From: Ferrimonas sediminum
Lineage (GTDB): Bacteria; Pseudomonadota; Gammaproteobacteria; Enterobacterales; Shewanellaceae
Assembly (NCBI RefSeq): GCF_900100175.1
Contig: NZ_FNEM01000017.1
Coordinates: 1-64,000, forward strand
Length of the DNA stretch: 64,000 nucleotides
Reading direction: 5' to 3'
The notes under the pieces were generated by a model. It ran no database searches and was not told the DNA's origin. It worked only from the letters and a program-made list of their open reading frames with translations. Position numbers and translations under genes: made by a program. Shown here piece by piece: positions 55,743 through 64,000 of this stretch. How positions within the stretch are numbered: position 1 is the stretch's first letter; every line of letters begins with the position of its first letter.

Positions 55743-55770
55743 AAGGGCACGGTATAATTACCGTGCCCTT
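55743..55770 (-). terminator. Stem-loop between flp and tadV
   Basis: AAGGGCACGGTA-N4-TACCGTGCCCTT, perfect 12-bp stem; on the minus strand followed by GTTTT. It should end most flp transcripts, so that the pilin is made in excess over the assembly proteins. Confidence 0.85.
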
Positions 55771-55784
55771 TGAAGCCTAGCATA

Positions 55785-55988
55785 CTATGGAGCCGGAGCG
55801 GTACCTGTACAATCTCCATCGGAGTTGACGGCGCTGCAAAGGTCAACAATTTCTTGTGTGGCCTCTGTTCCCAGTTCACCAAACGCGATAACCATGCCAC
55901 CTACGACAAGGCTACCGGCAATGGCATACTCTACCGCGGATAATCCGCTTTCATCTTTCCAGAAATCAACGAGTGCATTTTTCAGCAT
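55785..55988 (-). CDS. flp: Flp-type major pilin
   Basis: 67-aa pilin with the Flp start WKDESG/LSAVEYAIAG: cleavage after Gly, conserved Glu+5 and Tyr. One hydrophobic helix. The mature end has two Cys (LCSAV, GDC). First gene of the tad locus, with its own stem-loop terminator. Confidence 0.95.
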   Translation of the reverse strand: MLKNALVDFWKDESGLSAVEYAIAGSLVVGGMVIAFGELGTEATQEIVDLCSAVNSDGDCTGTAPAP

Positions 55989-56212
55989 AACTATATCTCC
56001 GCGCAGTTAGATTAATGCCTAGTAGTTGTTGCACTAGGAAATGTCTGAGCATAGGGTACGTTTAGATGCTCGACACGAATTAAACTTAGTCCATATAATT
56101 GGGTCTGACTAACACCAGATTGCTATTCCTGTCATTTAAATTGAAGTGGAAGTGCTATATTTTGCTGCGCTCGGCCTGTTTATTTTCCTATCGTGCTGAA
56201 TTTTAGCCATTT

Positions 56213-57568
56213 TTATATAATGTTGTAGATGTCTGTTGCAATGGACAGGCTCCCGTCAGGATTGGGCCAGGCGGGCATATAGACAATGTAGACTTCTGTT
56301 TTATTTCTAATTCGTCGGGTCAGTGGGTCACCGGATTGCAGGGCGGCTTGCACAGCATTGCGGGTTGCCCGGGGTGCCTGCTCAGACAGGTAGGTCAATA
56401 AATGGTCGATGTTGCCGACCCGAATGCAGCCGTGACTGAGTGCCCGGTTGGCTCGCCGGAACAGCTTCCGGTTGGGGGTGTCGTGCAGGTAGATGGCGTT
56501 GCTGTTGACCAGGTTCAGGCGCGCCTTTCCCAATGCATTGTTGTTGCCGGGACGCTGGGTCAACCGGTGACTCTTTAACACCTGCTTCAGTGAAGAAACC
56601 TCGGACCAGGGCAGTTTTTGGGGGGCGTTTCGAGAACCGGACAGCAACTCGAATCCCTGGCGCTTCAGACTTTTGGGATCCCGCTGATAGGCGGGAAGCA
56701 GTTCGTTCTTAATGATGCTGTAGGGCGGTGTCCAACTGGGGTTGATGGTGATGGAGTTGAACTTGCTGTTGAATCTTGGGGTGGGGGTTTTGGGGCTGCC
56801 AACAATGACCGGTAGGGTGAGTTTCACACGATTGTCCTGCAGAACCAGTAGATTAAAGTGCGGCAGGTTAACGATGATGCTGTCCCCTTGCAGGCTGGGT
56901 GGCAGTTGCAGCCACTGGCGCAAGCTGTATTGAATGGCATCGATCCGGTGTTGTCCGCTGGCTACAACGGAACCGAGGGTCGCCGGAGTCAGGGTGCCGG
57001 TGACCTTAAGGCCGTTGATGTTTTGATAGCGTTTGAGTGCATCAATCAGGGGGGGATCCCATACCGCTCTGTTGCGCAGGTGTTCTGGCAGCACCTCACC
57101 CAACCTGGCCGCGAGCAGTCGACGCAGCAAAACCACCTCTGGATGACTCTGCCCCAGGGACAGGTCGCGGATAAGGGTTGCATCCGGCCGAGGCAGGTTT
57201 TGAAGTTTCTGCTCTGATTGAAGAGCCCGTTGCAGCAGCTTAAATGCCTGGTACTGTGGTTGGCTTTGCCGGATCCAGCTTGCCAACTGGTCGCTGCTCT
57301 GCAGCGCATCAAATGAGCTGAGTTCGCGGCTGACTGAGCGTTGCTGCAACTGGCCTTTGAGGCTGATGAAGGCCTTTGAGGCCGCCTTGAGCTGGGCGTC
57401 ACCGTATTCGGGTTGTTCAGGCAGCAGTGACAGATCTTGAAGCAGGGCAATCCAGGTTTGTGGCCACTCCAGCATGGTGCTGTCTGTCGTTGTTGATGCG
57501 GGGGTGGCGTCGACACCGGGCAACCACAGGCATCCGATCAGCATTAGCCTTGGCAGTAATCCCCTCAT
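56213..57568 (-). CDS. L,D-transpeptidase, YcbB/LdtD-like
   Basis: 451-aa protein with a signal sequence, a peptidoglycan-binding-like domain (about residues 155-215, ALKRYQNINGLKVTGTL) and a YkuD catalytic domain with the signature HGCIRVGN (catalytic Cys). It forms 3-3 crosslinks in peptidoglycan. The neighbouring AraC gene overlaps it by 4 bp, so they are co-transcribed. Confidence 0.88.
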   Translation of the reverse strand: MRGLLPRLMLIGCLWLPGVDATPASTTTDSTMLEWPQTWIALLQDLSLLPEQPEYGDAQLKAASKAFISLKGQLQQRSVSRELSSFDALQSSDQLASWIRQSQPQYQAFKLLQRALQSEQKLQNLPRPDATLIRDLSLGQSHPEVVLLRRLLAARLGEVLPEHLRNRAVWDPPLIDALKRYQNINGLKVTGTLTPATLGSVVASGQHRIDAIQYSLRQWLQLPPSLQGDSIIVNLPHFNLLVLQDNRVKLTLPVIVGSPKTPTPRFNSKFNSITINPSWTPPYSIIKNELLPAYQRDPKSLKRQGFELLSGSRNAPQKLPWSEVSSLKQVLKSHRLTQRPGNNNALGKARLNLVNSNAIYLHDTPNRKLFRRANRALSHGCIRVGNIDHLLTYLSEQAPRATRNAVQAALQSGDPLTRRIRNKTEVYIVYMPAWPNPDGSLSIATDIYNII

Positions 57569-58356
57569 GACATGCTCTCGAATGCGATACCGTGTCGGTG
57601 GCTATGGGGATGGCGACAATCGAGATAGCGGCGGTAGGAGTTGCTGTAGTGGCCGGACTTGCCGCCTTGTTTATATTCCGATGGTGTCAGACCAAAGTGC
57701 GCTTTAAAGGCTCGGCAGAAATGAGAGGGGGTGGAGAAGCTCAATCGATAGGCGATGGCTGCGACGGTCAGCCCCTCTTCCCGGAGCAGTTCCGGCGCTG
57801 CCTCCAGACGTCGGCAGATCAGATAGTGACTGAACTTAATCCCCAACTCTTCGCGAAACAGGTGGCTGAGTCGACTGTGGCTGATGCCGGCATTTATTGC
57901 CAGCTGTTGCAGTGTCAGCGGCTGATCAAAGGTTTTTTCGATGCGATCCAGCACCAGGCGCAGCTTGTCATGGGTGTGCCGTTGCATGATGGTCGGGCAA
58001 TGGTAGTGCTTGTTTAACTGCAGTTTGACCTCGGTGGCTTCCAGGGCCGACAGCGGGTAGGAGTAGGCCTGGGTGATGCTGTGGGTTAATGCCCAGCGCA
58101 GTGCAGGAATCGACAGTCTCGGCATCAGCAGTAACAACGGGCGGTTGGGGTACTTGAGGCGCAGTTGTTCTATGGCGAGCATCTCCTGATGGTCTTGTTG
58201 ATGCATGATCACAATGCAGGGGTCATCGTTTCCGGGTAACCCGGAAACAGGGTAGACAGTCAGGCTGAGGGCGTCACTGAGCTGTGCCACCAGTTTCGCG
58301 GGACACGGTTGATCGAAATGGCATAGGGAAACCCCGGGAGAAGCGACGGTCATCAT
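57565..58356 (-). CDS. AraC-family transcriptional regulator
   Basis: 263-aa regulator with a C-terminal double HTH (about residues 160-255: LTLQQLAINAGISHSRLSHLFREEL; VAAIAYRLSFSTPSHFCRAFKAHFG, both in short form). The N-terminal 130 residues are unassigned. AAGGA lies just before the start. Upstream gene of the transpeptidase. Target unknown. Confidence 0.88.
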   Translation of the reverse strand: MMTVASPGVSLCHFDQPCPAKLVAQLSDALSLTVYPVSGLPGNDDPCIVIMHQQDHQEMLAIEQLRLKYPNRPLLLLMPRLSIPALRWALTHSITQAYSYPLSALEATEVKLQLNKHYHCPTIMQRHTHDKLRLVLDRIEKTFDQPLTLQQLAINAGISHSRLSHLFREELGIKFSHYLICRRLEAAPELLREEGLTVAAIAYRLSFSTPSHFCRAFKAHFGLTPSEYKQGGKSGHYSNSYRRYLDCRHPHSHRHGIAFESMS

Positions 58357-58507
58357 CGAGTCCTTTCCTCAAATTTCATCTTTTGCCTGCTCTGAAGGCG
58401 GCCGGCTTCTGTATTAACAGCTAGTACAAAGTGCCGCAGTTGGCAAAGGGAGTGGTTGAAAATTAAGCACTCTCGAGCGTGGTTCAGAGGTGGGGAGGAG
58501 TGTTAGA

Positions 58508-58528
58508 AAGCCCGCGTGGTGCGGGCTT
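58508..58528 (-). terminator. Hairpin after yciB
   Basis: AAGCCCGC-gtggt-GCGGGCTT, nine bases past the yciB stop, with a short T run on the minus strand. Confidence 0.65.
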
Positions 58529-58537
58529 GATGGGGTA

Positions 58538-59089
58538 TTACTTCTGTTTGTCCTGCGGCTTGAAATCTTTGGGCAGGTGCCGGTACAGGTAGACGATGGT
58601 GCCGACCGTGAAGGCCAGGGTCATGCCCATCAGGCCAAAGACTTTAAAGTTGACCCAGACCTCTTGTGACAGGTTAAAGGCGATGTACATGTTCAAAATG
58701 CCACTGGCGATAAAAAACGCCACCCAGGCGAAGCTGGTGTTGCGCCAGACCTGATCCGGCAGTGGCATCTCTTTGCCCAGCATCGCTTTGAGCAGGGAAC
58801 GTCCCATCAGTTCGCTGATCAGCAGGGCGCCGGCAAACAGGAACTGCACCACGGTGACTTTCCACTTAATGAAGGTGTCATCCCGAAGCACCATGGTCAG
58901 GGTGCCAAACACCGCTACCAGCGCAAAGGTGATCAGGTGCTGCTTTTCCACTTTCTTATACAGCAGATACAGCAGGGCGATTTGAACCGCAGAGGCGGCT
59001 ACCAGGGCGCCACTGGCCAGATAGATGTCATAGAATTTATAGACACCAAAGAAGACCAGCAGTGGCAGAAAGTCGAGTATTTGTTTCAT
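58538..59089 (-). CDS. yciB: Inner-membrane septation protein YciB
   Basis: 183-aa membrane protein with five or six hydrophobic segments and the IspZ/YciB family pattern [14 protein letters not shown] at the start, FIKWK and NTSFAWV. Involved in envelope division and maintenance. The ATG at 59089 is preferred to an upstream one. Sits next to the trp operon, as in Shewanella-like genomes. Confidence 0.92.
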   Translation of the reverse strand: MKQILDFLPLLVFFGVYKFYDIYLASGALVAASAVQIALLYLLYKKVEKQHLITFALVAVFGTLTMVLRDDTFIKWKVTVVQFLFAGALLISELMGRSLLKAMLGKEMPLPDQVWRNTSFAWVAFFIASGILNMYIAFNLSQEVWVNFKVFGLMGMTLAFTVGTIVYLYRHLPKDFKPQDKQK

Positions 59090-59147
59090 TGATTCTGTTT
59101 TCAGCGAGCAGGGTGCCACATTCTAACCAATCCCGGCTGGGCAGGAA

Positions 59148-59173
59148 AGGTGAACGCCCTATGGCATTCACCT
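59148..59173 (-). terminator. trp operon terminator
   Basis: AGGTGAATGCC-atag-GGCGTTCACCT on the minus strand (one mismatch), then TTT, 20 bp past the trpA stop. Confidence 0.65.
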
Positions 59174-59194
59174 CTGGTCCAGAAAAGTTGAAAA

Positions 59195-59998
59195 TCAGCG
59201 GGTTGCGTCCTTCATGGCCCGGGTAAACCGGGTCAGGGCCTGGGTCAGTGCGTTGGGATCCTGCTGATGCTTGGCGATCAGTTTAACCGTAGCGCTGCCG
59301 GAGATGGCGCCGGCGGCGCCGGCGGCGATGGCGTCCTTAACCTGTTGGGGCTCGGAGATGCCAAAGCCGAGAATGGCTGGAGGCGCCTGAAATCGCTTCA
59401 AGGTGTCCAGCAGTGGCCCCACCGGTTTACCGGCCTTGGATTCGGTGCCGGTTACCCCCGCCCGTGACAGCAGGTAGGTGTAGCCTTCGCCCTGTTCGGC
59501 CACGGCTTTGAGGGTGGCTTCATCGCCGTTTGGCGGAGCGACGAAGATCGGGGCGATGCCATGGCGGCGGGCGGCGTCGGCAAACTCTGCGCTCTCTTCC
59601 ACCGGCACATCGGCCACCAGCACGGAATCGACCCCGGCGTCCCGGCAGCGCTGGTAAAAGGCATCCAGTCCCGGAGAGAACACCAGGTTGGCGTACACCA
59701 GCAGGCCGATGGGCAGTTGCGGGTAGCGGCGGCGAACCTCGGTCAACATCTCGAAGCACAGGGCCGGGGTGGTGCCGGCATTGAGTGCCCGCACCGTGGC
59801 GTCCTGAATGGTGGGGCCGTCGGCCAAGGGATCGGAGAAGGGGATTCCCAGTTCCAGGGCATCGGCGCCACCGGCCACCAGGGCATCGATAATGGCCAGG
59901 GTCATTCCGGGCTCAGGATCCCCAAGGGTCACGAAGGGAACAAAGGCGCCCTCGCCCTTGTGGGCCAGGGTCTCAAAAAGGGTGTGGTAACGGCTCAC
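59195..59998 (-). CDS. trpA: Tryptophan synthase alpha chain
   Basis: Cleaves indole-3-glycerol phosphate to indole. The catalytic Glu and Asp are in [14 protein letters not shown]. 267 aa, normal length. It overlaps trpB by 4 bp, coupling the two subunits of the alpha2beta2 enzyme. Last gene of the operon. Confidence 0.97.
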   Translation of the reverse strand: MSRYHTLFETLAHKGEGAFVPFVTLGDPEPGMTLAIIDALVAGGADALELGIPFSDPLADGPTIQDATVRALNAGTTPALCFEMLTEVRRRYPQLPIGLLVYANLVFSPGLDAFYQRCRDAGVDSVLVADVPVEESAEFADAARRHGIAPIFVAPPNGDEATLKAVAEQGEGYTYLLSRAGVTGTESKAGKPVGPLLDTLKRFQAPPAILGFGISEPQQVKDAIAAGAAGAISGSATVKLIAKHQQDPNALTQALTRFTRAMKDATR

Positions 59999-61182
59999 AA
60001 CTTGCCCTCCTGCTGCAGAATTTCGTGTACGGTGAAGATGTCTTTGTCGCCTCGCCCGGACAGGTTTACGACCATCAGGGTGTCGTCGGTGGCCTCGAGG
60101 GCCAGCTTGTGGGCCATGGCCAGGGCGTGGGCCGATTCCAGTGCCGGAATGATCCCCTCGCTGCTGGCCAGTTTCTGAAACGCCTCCAGCGCTTCATCAT
60201 CGGTGATCGACAGGTAGCTGGCTCGGCCGGTGGCGGCCAAGTGGGCGTGCTGTGGTCCCACCGAGGGGAAGTCCAGTCCGGCAGACACCGAGTAGGACTC
60301 CTCGATCTGGCCATGCTCGTTTTGCATCATTGGTGCTTTCATGCCGAAAAAGATGCCGGTGGTGCCATGGGCTAGCGGGGCGCCATGTTCGCCACTTTCG
60401 ATGCCTTTGCCTGCTGGTTCGACGCCAATCAGCGCTACTTCTTTGTCGTCAATAAAGTCGGCAAACATGCCGATGGCGTTGGAGCCGCCGCCGACGCAGG
60501 CGATGACGGTGTCTGGCAACCGGCCCTCTCTCTCCATCAGCTGCTGTTTGGTTTCCTCGCCAATCATCTTCTGGAACTCGCGGACGATGGTGGGGAAGGG
60601 GTGGGGACCGGCGGCGGTACCCAGCAGGTAGTGGGCATGGTCGTAGTTGGCGGACCAGTCCCGCATCGCTTCGTTACAGGCGTCTTTGAGCGTCGCCGAG
60701 CCGGCATGCACCGGGATGACCTCGGCGCCCATCAGCCGCATGCGGAATACGTTGGGGCTTTGACGCTCCACGTCTTTGGCGCCCATGTACACCCGGCATT
60801 TCAGTCCCAGCAGGGCACAGGCCAGGGCGGTGGCGACCCCATGCTGACCGGCGCCGGTTTCGGCGATGATCTCGGTTTTGCCCATCCGCTTTGCCAGCAG
60901 CGCCTGACCCAGCACCTGGTTGGTTTTGTGGGCGCCACCGTGGAGCAGATCCTCCCGCTTCAGGTAGATCTTCACCTTTGGGTTGGGGCTGAAGTTGCGG
61001 GTCAGGGTCAGCGCTGTCGGCCGCCCGGCGTAGTTTTTCAGCAGATCCATAAACTCACGTTGAAAGTCGGGATCCTGCTGGGCGTCGACGAACGCCTGTT
61101 CCAGCTGCTTAAGGGCTGGCATCAGAATCTGCGGCACGTACATGCCGCCGTATTCGCCAAAGTAGGGGTTGAGAATGGTCAT
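59995..61182 (-). CDS. trpB: Tryptophan synthase beta chain
   Basis: PLP enzyme joining indole and serine. The PLP lysine is in [10 protein letters not shown], and the phosphate-binding GGGSNAIG is present. 395 aa. 20 bp downstream of trpCF. Confidence 0.98.
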   Translation of the reverse strand: MTILNPYFGEYGGMYVPQILMPALKQLEQAFVDAQQDPDFQREFMDLLKNYAGRPTALTLTRNFSPNPKVKIYLKREDLLHGGAHKTNQVLGQALLAKRMGKTEIIAETGAGQHGVATALACALLGLKCRVYMGAKDVERQSPNVFRMRLMGAEVIPVHAGSATLKDACNEAMRDWSANYDHAHYLLGTAAGPHPFPTIVREFQKMIGEETKQQLMEREGRLPDTVIACVGGGSNAIGMFADFIDDKEVALIGVEPAGKGIESGEHGAPLAHGTTGIFFGMKAPMMQNEHGQIEESYSVSAGLDFPSVGPQHAHLAATGRASYLSITDDEALEAFQKLASSEGIIPALESAHALAMAHKLALEATDDTLMVVNLSGRGDKDIFTVHEILQQEGKL

Positions 61183-61202
61183 GATTTCCTTAAGCCTCTT
61201 CG

Positions 61203-62555
61203 TTAGTACTGTCGCAGGCGGGCAAATGCCAGCGACACTTTGTCCGGGTGTTTGATGCCGGGAGCCGATTCCAGTCCGGAGTTCAGATCCAGACCGAGAA
61301 ATCCGGCCGATACGGCCTGTTGTACGTTATCCGGGGTCAGGCCTCCGGCCAGCATGGCGTTGCGGCGTTCGCTGCCGACCTGCTGCCAGTCGAAGGTTTC
61401 ACCGGTGCCGCCAAAACGGCCGTTGCTGGCAGAGTCAAACAGCAGCCGGTCGGCATTGTCGACCCGGTTGCTGCCATCGGGCTTAACCGCCTTCCAGATT
61501 TCGGTGTCAGGCAGCAGCTGTCGCAGTGCCGTCAGATAGTGGTCATCTTCACTGCCGTGCAGCTGCACTGCACTCAGTTTCAGGGAGTGTGCCAGCCGGG
61601 CGACCTCGTCGACCTGCTGATTCACGAACACGCCGACGAACTTGAGGTTGGCGCTGTCACAGATCGCTCTGGCCTGAGCTTCGCTGACGCAGCGGGGGGA
61701 CTTGGCGGCGAAAATCAGGCCGCCATGGACGGCGCCGGCGGTCGCCGCGTGACGGGCGTCTTCGGGCCGGGTCAGGCCACAGACTTTATTATTGCCGAAG
61801 ATCAGGGTGCGACAGGCCAGATCGATGTCGGCCTGGGCGGTGAGGCTACTGCCCACCAGGAAGCCGTCGGCATGGGGGGCCAGCCGGCGTACTTGCTGGT
61901 GGGTTTCGATGCCGGACTCGCTGATCACCACCCGGTCGACGGGGATCTGAGCCGCCAGTCGCTCGGTGGTGGCCAGATCGATGGACAGATCCCGCAGGTC
62001 GCGATTGTTGATGCCGATGATGCGGGCATCGAGGGCCAGGGCTCGCTCCAACTCCTGTTGGTTGCTGACTTCGGTCAGAATATCCAGACCCAGTGCATCG
62101 GCTTCGTCGGCCAGGGCGCGGTAGGCCTTGTCGTCCAGCACTGACAGCATCAACAGGGCCGCATCGGCGCCCATGTGGCGTGCCAGTCGCAGTTGACGGG
62201 CGTCGATGATGAAGTCTTTGCACAGCAGCGGCAGGTCGACCGCCTGCCGAATCGCCTGCAGGTAGTCGAAATCGCCCTGAAAGAACTGTTCGTCGGTCAA
62301 CACCGAGATCGCTGCCGCATAGGGCTGATACAGGGTGGCGATGGCAACCGGATCGAACTCTTTCCGAATCAGCCCTTTGGAGGGGCTGGCCTTTTTGCAC
62401 TCGAGAATGAAGCCGGCATTGCCGCCCTTGAGCGCCTTAAACAGGGAGCGCTCACTCTTGGGGGCCCGGAGAGTGAGTAACTCGCCGTAGCGCTGGGACA
62501 GCGCCTCAATGTGGGCGGCTTTGGTGGCGACAATGGTGTCGAGAATGGTACTCAT
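61203..62555 (-). CDS. trpCF: Bifunctional indole-3-glycerol-phosphate synthase / phosphoribosylanthranilate isomerase
   Basis: Fused enzyme as in Enterobacterales and Shewanella. The N-terminal TrpC half (about residues 1-255) has [13 protein letters not shown] and LCKDFIID; the C-terminal TrpF half (about 256-450) has CGLTRPEDA and [11 protein letters not shown]. 450 aa is usual. Three bases downstream of trpD. Confidence 0.97.
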   Translation of the reverse strand: MSTILDTIVATKAAHIEALSQRYGELLTLRAPKSERSLFKALKGGNAGFILECKKASPSKGLIRKEFDPVAIATLYQPYAAAISVLTDEQFFQGDFDYLQAIRQAVDLPLLCKDFIIDARQLRLARHMGADAALLMLSVLDDKAYRALADEADALGLDILTEVSNQQELERALALDARIIGINNRDLRDLSIDLATTERLAAQIPVDRVVISESGIETHQQVRRLAPHADGFLVGSSLTAQADIDLACRTLIFGNNKVCGLTRPEDARHAATAGAVHGGLIFAAKSPRCVSEAQARAICDSANLKFVGVFVNQQVDEVARLAHSLKLSAVQLHGSEDDHYLTALRQLLPDTEIWKAVKPDGSNRVDNADRLLFDSASNGRFGGTGETFDWQQVGSERRNAMLAGGLTPDNVQQAVSAGFLGLDLNSGLESAPGIKHPDKVSLAFARLRQY

Positions 62556-62558
62556 CGG

Positions 62559-63581
62559 TTACAGCTCCGGTTCCTGATTGCTCATCTCGGCGAAGTCCTG
62601 CATCAGCCGCAGGGGTTTGCCGCTGTTCATGGTGGTAAATGCCAGTTCGGTGCCGCTGGCCAGGTTGTCGACCTTGCCGGCCAGGTACAGGCCGGCACCG
62701 GCGTTGACCGCCACCGCGCTGCGCTGGGCATCGGTGCCGCCGCCGCTGAGTATCGCCTGGCTGATGGCGTGATTTTCGGCCGGGTTGCCTCCCTTGATGG
62801 CATCGATGTGATGATGGCTGACGCCCAGATCCGCCGGAGTGTATTGGCGCTGAATCAGCTGGCCCTGATTGAGTTCTACCGCATGGGTCTCGCCATGGAT
62901 GGCGATTTCATCCAGGCCCAGGCCGTGCACGACCAGCGCCCGTTTGACGCCGAGGGCGGCGATGGCTTCGGCGATGGGCTGCACCAGTTCCGGGCTGTAG
63001 ACCCCCAGCAGCATCTGGTTGGGGCGTGCCGGATTGATGAGCGGCCCCAGTATATTAAACAGGGTGCGGGTCCTCAGCGCCTGGCGCACCGGCATGGCGT
63101 GGCGGATGCCGCCGTGATAATGCGGCGCGAACAGGAAGGTGACCCCCAGTTGCTCCAGGCAGCGGGCTGACTGCTGCGGGCTCATGGTCAGGTTGACGCC
63201 GAACTGGGTCAACAGATCGGAAGCGCCGGACTGGCTGGAGACGCTGCGGTTGCCGTGTTTGGCAATGCGGGCTCCGGCGGCGGCGGCGACAAAAATTGAG
63301 GTGGTGGAGATGTTAATGGTGTTGGCCCCATCCCCGCCGGTGCCGACGATGTCCAGCAGATCTCCCTGAGGGCGGGGAAACGGGGTGGCGGCGGCGCGCA
63401 GGGCACTGGCGGCACCGGTGATCTCGTCGACGGTTTCGCCGCGCATCTTCATGGCAGTGAGAATCCCCGCCAGTTCGATCTGGCCCACTTCTCCGGCCAT
63501 GATTTGGGCGAATAGCTGCTGGCTCTGGGTATGGGAGAGCGCTTGGCCATCCATTACGGTGGCCATCAATTCGGTTAGCAT
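62559..63581 (-). CDS. trpD: Anthranilate phosphoribosyltransferase
   Basis: Transfers phosphoribosyl to anthranilate. [15 protein letters not shown] is the PRPP-binding GTGGD loop; KHGNRSVSS follows. 340 aa; it is not fused to TrpG, whose frame overlaps its start by 7 bp. Confidence 0.97.
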   Translation of the reverse strand: MLTELMATVMDGQALSHTQSQQLFAQIMAGEVGQIELAGILTAMKMRGETVDEITGAASALRAAATPFPRPQGDLLDIVGTGGDGANTINISTTSIFVAAAAGARIAKHGNRSVSSQSGASDLLTQFGVNLTMSPQQSARCLEQLGVTFLFAPHYHGGIRHAMPVRQALRTRTLFNILGPLINPARPNQMLLGVYSPELVQPIAEAIAALGVKRALVVHGLGLDEIAIHGETHAVELNQGQLIQRQYTPADLGVSHHHIDAIKGGNPAENHAISQAILSGGGTDAQRSAVAVNAGAGLYLAGKVDNLASGTELAFTTMNSGKPLRLMQDFAEMSNQEPEL

Positions 63582-64000
63582 AACGGGCTCTCCTCGGTGA
63601 GTAAGTTCAGGGTTCGGGTTAACAGCTCGCTGCCATCCTGAGTAAGGATGGACTCGGGGTGGAACTGAAAGCCAACGGCGCGGTGCTGGTTGTGGACCAC
63701 GGCCATGGCCATGTCACCGACCTGGGCCGGCACCGTCAGGCACTCGGGTACTTGATGGGCCACCAGGCTGTGGTAGCGGGCCACCGGCAGCGGGTTGTGC
63801 ATGCCGGCAAACAGCGGGCCATTGTCGTGACTCATGGGGCTGGCTTTGCCGTGCATTACCTCGCCGGCAAAGCCGACCTTGCCGCCATAGTGTTCAATCA
63901 GGGCCTGGTGGCCGAGACAGATTCCGAGAATAGGCAGCTTGCCCGCCACTAAAGACAGCAGGGTCATCATGCAGCCGGCCTCGGCCGGGGCGCCGGGGCC
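63575..64000 (-). CDS. trpG: Anthranilate synthase glutamine amidotransferase component, 5' end outside the window
   Basis: Partial: the reading frame continues to the window edge and encodes [11 protein letters not shown] before the visible ATG-like Met pair, so the start lies beyond 64000. The catalytic Cys is in GICLGHQAL and the His-Glu pair in FQFHPES. Supplies ammonia to TrpE. Separate from trpD, with 7 bp overlap. Confidence 0.95.
   Translation of the reverse strand, partial: GPGAPAEAGCMMTLLSLVAGKLPILGICLGHQALIEHYGGKVGFAGEVMHGKASPMSHDNGPLFAGMHNPLPVARYHSLVAHQVPECLTVPAQVGDMAMAVVHNQHRAVGFQFHPESILTQDGSELLTRTLNLLTEESPLC

Overview
This window looks like chromosomal DNA of a marine, facultatively anaerobic gammaproteobacterium of the Shewanella/Ferrimonas type. 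The reasons are the gene content (a TtrAB-like anaerobic reductase, pyruvate formate-lyase, a DUF3360 transporter, a complete tad pilus locus, a trp operon with fused trpCF followed by yciB), FNR-like control sequences and a fairly GC-rich core. The genus is an inference; no rRNA is present.

Layout. 0-5 kb: a cold-shock/Excalibur membrane protein, a DUF262-DUF1524 predicted nuclease, a truncated haemoglobin and a nitrilase flanked by a 27-bp direct repeat. 5-9 kb: a two-gene molybdopterin/iron-sulfur reductase resembling tetrathionate reductase TtrBA, without a membrane subunit. 9.4-13.6 kb: three exported proteins, two sharing a CVGxDC module and a YadA-type neck motif, then a small beta-barrel protein. 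13.8-15.6 kb: DUF2784 protein, alpha/beta hydrolase and cysteine hydrolase.

15.96-25.74 kb: an integrated element of about 9.8 kb at the 3' end of tRNA-Arg(CCU), bounded by a 45-bp imperfect direct repeat. It carries a tyrosine integrase, a low-GC four-gene cassette (SIR2, HerA ATPase, KTSC protein, SLATT two-TM protein), a HUH rolling-circle replication protein with two small upstream genes, one unrecognised protein and a CoiA-like protein. The four-gene cassette is the best candidate here for an undescribed system: a SIR2-HerA antiphage pair apparently extended by a second, membrane-acting component.

25.8-32.5 kb: LysR regulator with divergent SDR genes (a tandem paralogous pair), a CbiM-like membrane protein, and a TetR-controlled HlyD/MFS efflux pair with a 27-bp palindromic operator. 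32.5-40 kb: pflA-pflB without focA, yhdT-panF-like symporter genes and a DUF3360 transporter preceded by FNR-like and PdhR-like boxes. 40-42.7 kb: gcvR-like, winged-helix regulator, xthA, yciI.

42.8-56 kb: a full tad (Flp pilus) locus on the minus strand (flp, tadV, AAA ATPase, rcpC, rcpA, lipoprotein, tadG, two TadE/F pseudopilins, tadZ, tadA, tadB, tadC, tadD), with a broken second flp gene between tadV and the ATPase. 56.2-59.1 kb: L,D-transpeptidase, AraC regulator, yciB. 59.2-64 kb: trpG(partial)-D-CF-B-A, read leftwards.

How it fits together: the anaerobic reductase, PFL pair and FNR-like box point to fermentation and anaerobic respiration; the tad locus to surface attachment; the island to phage defence carried on a mobile element.
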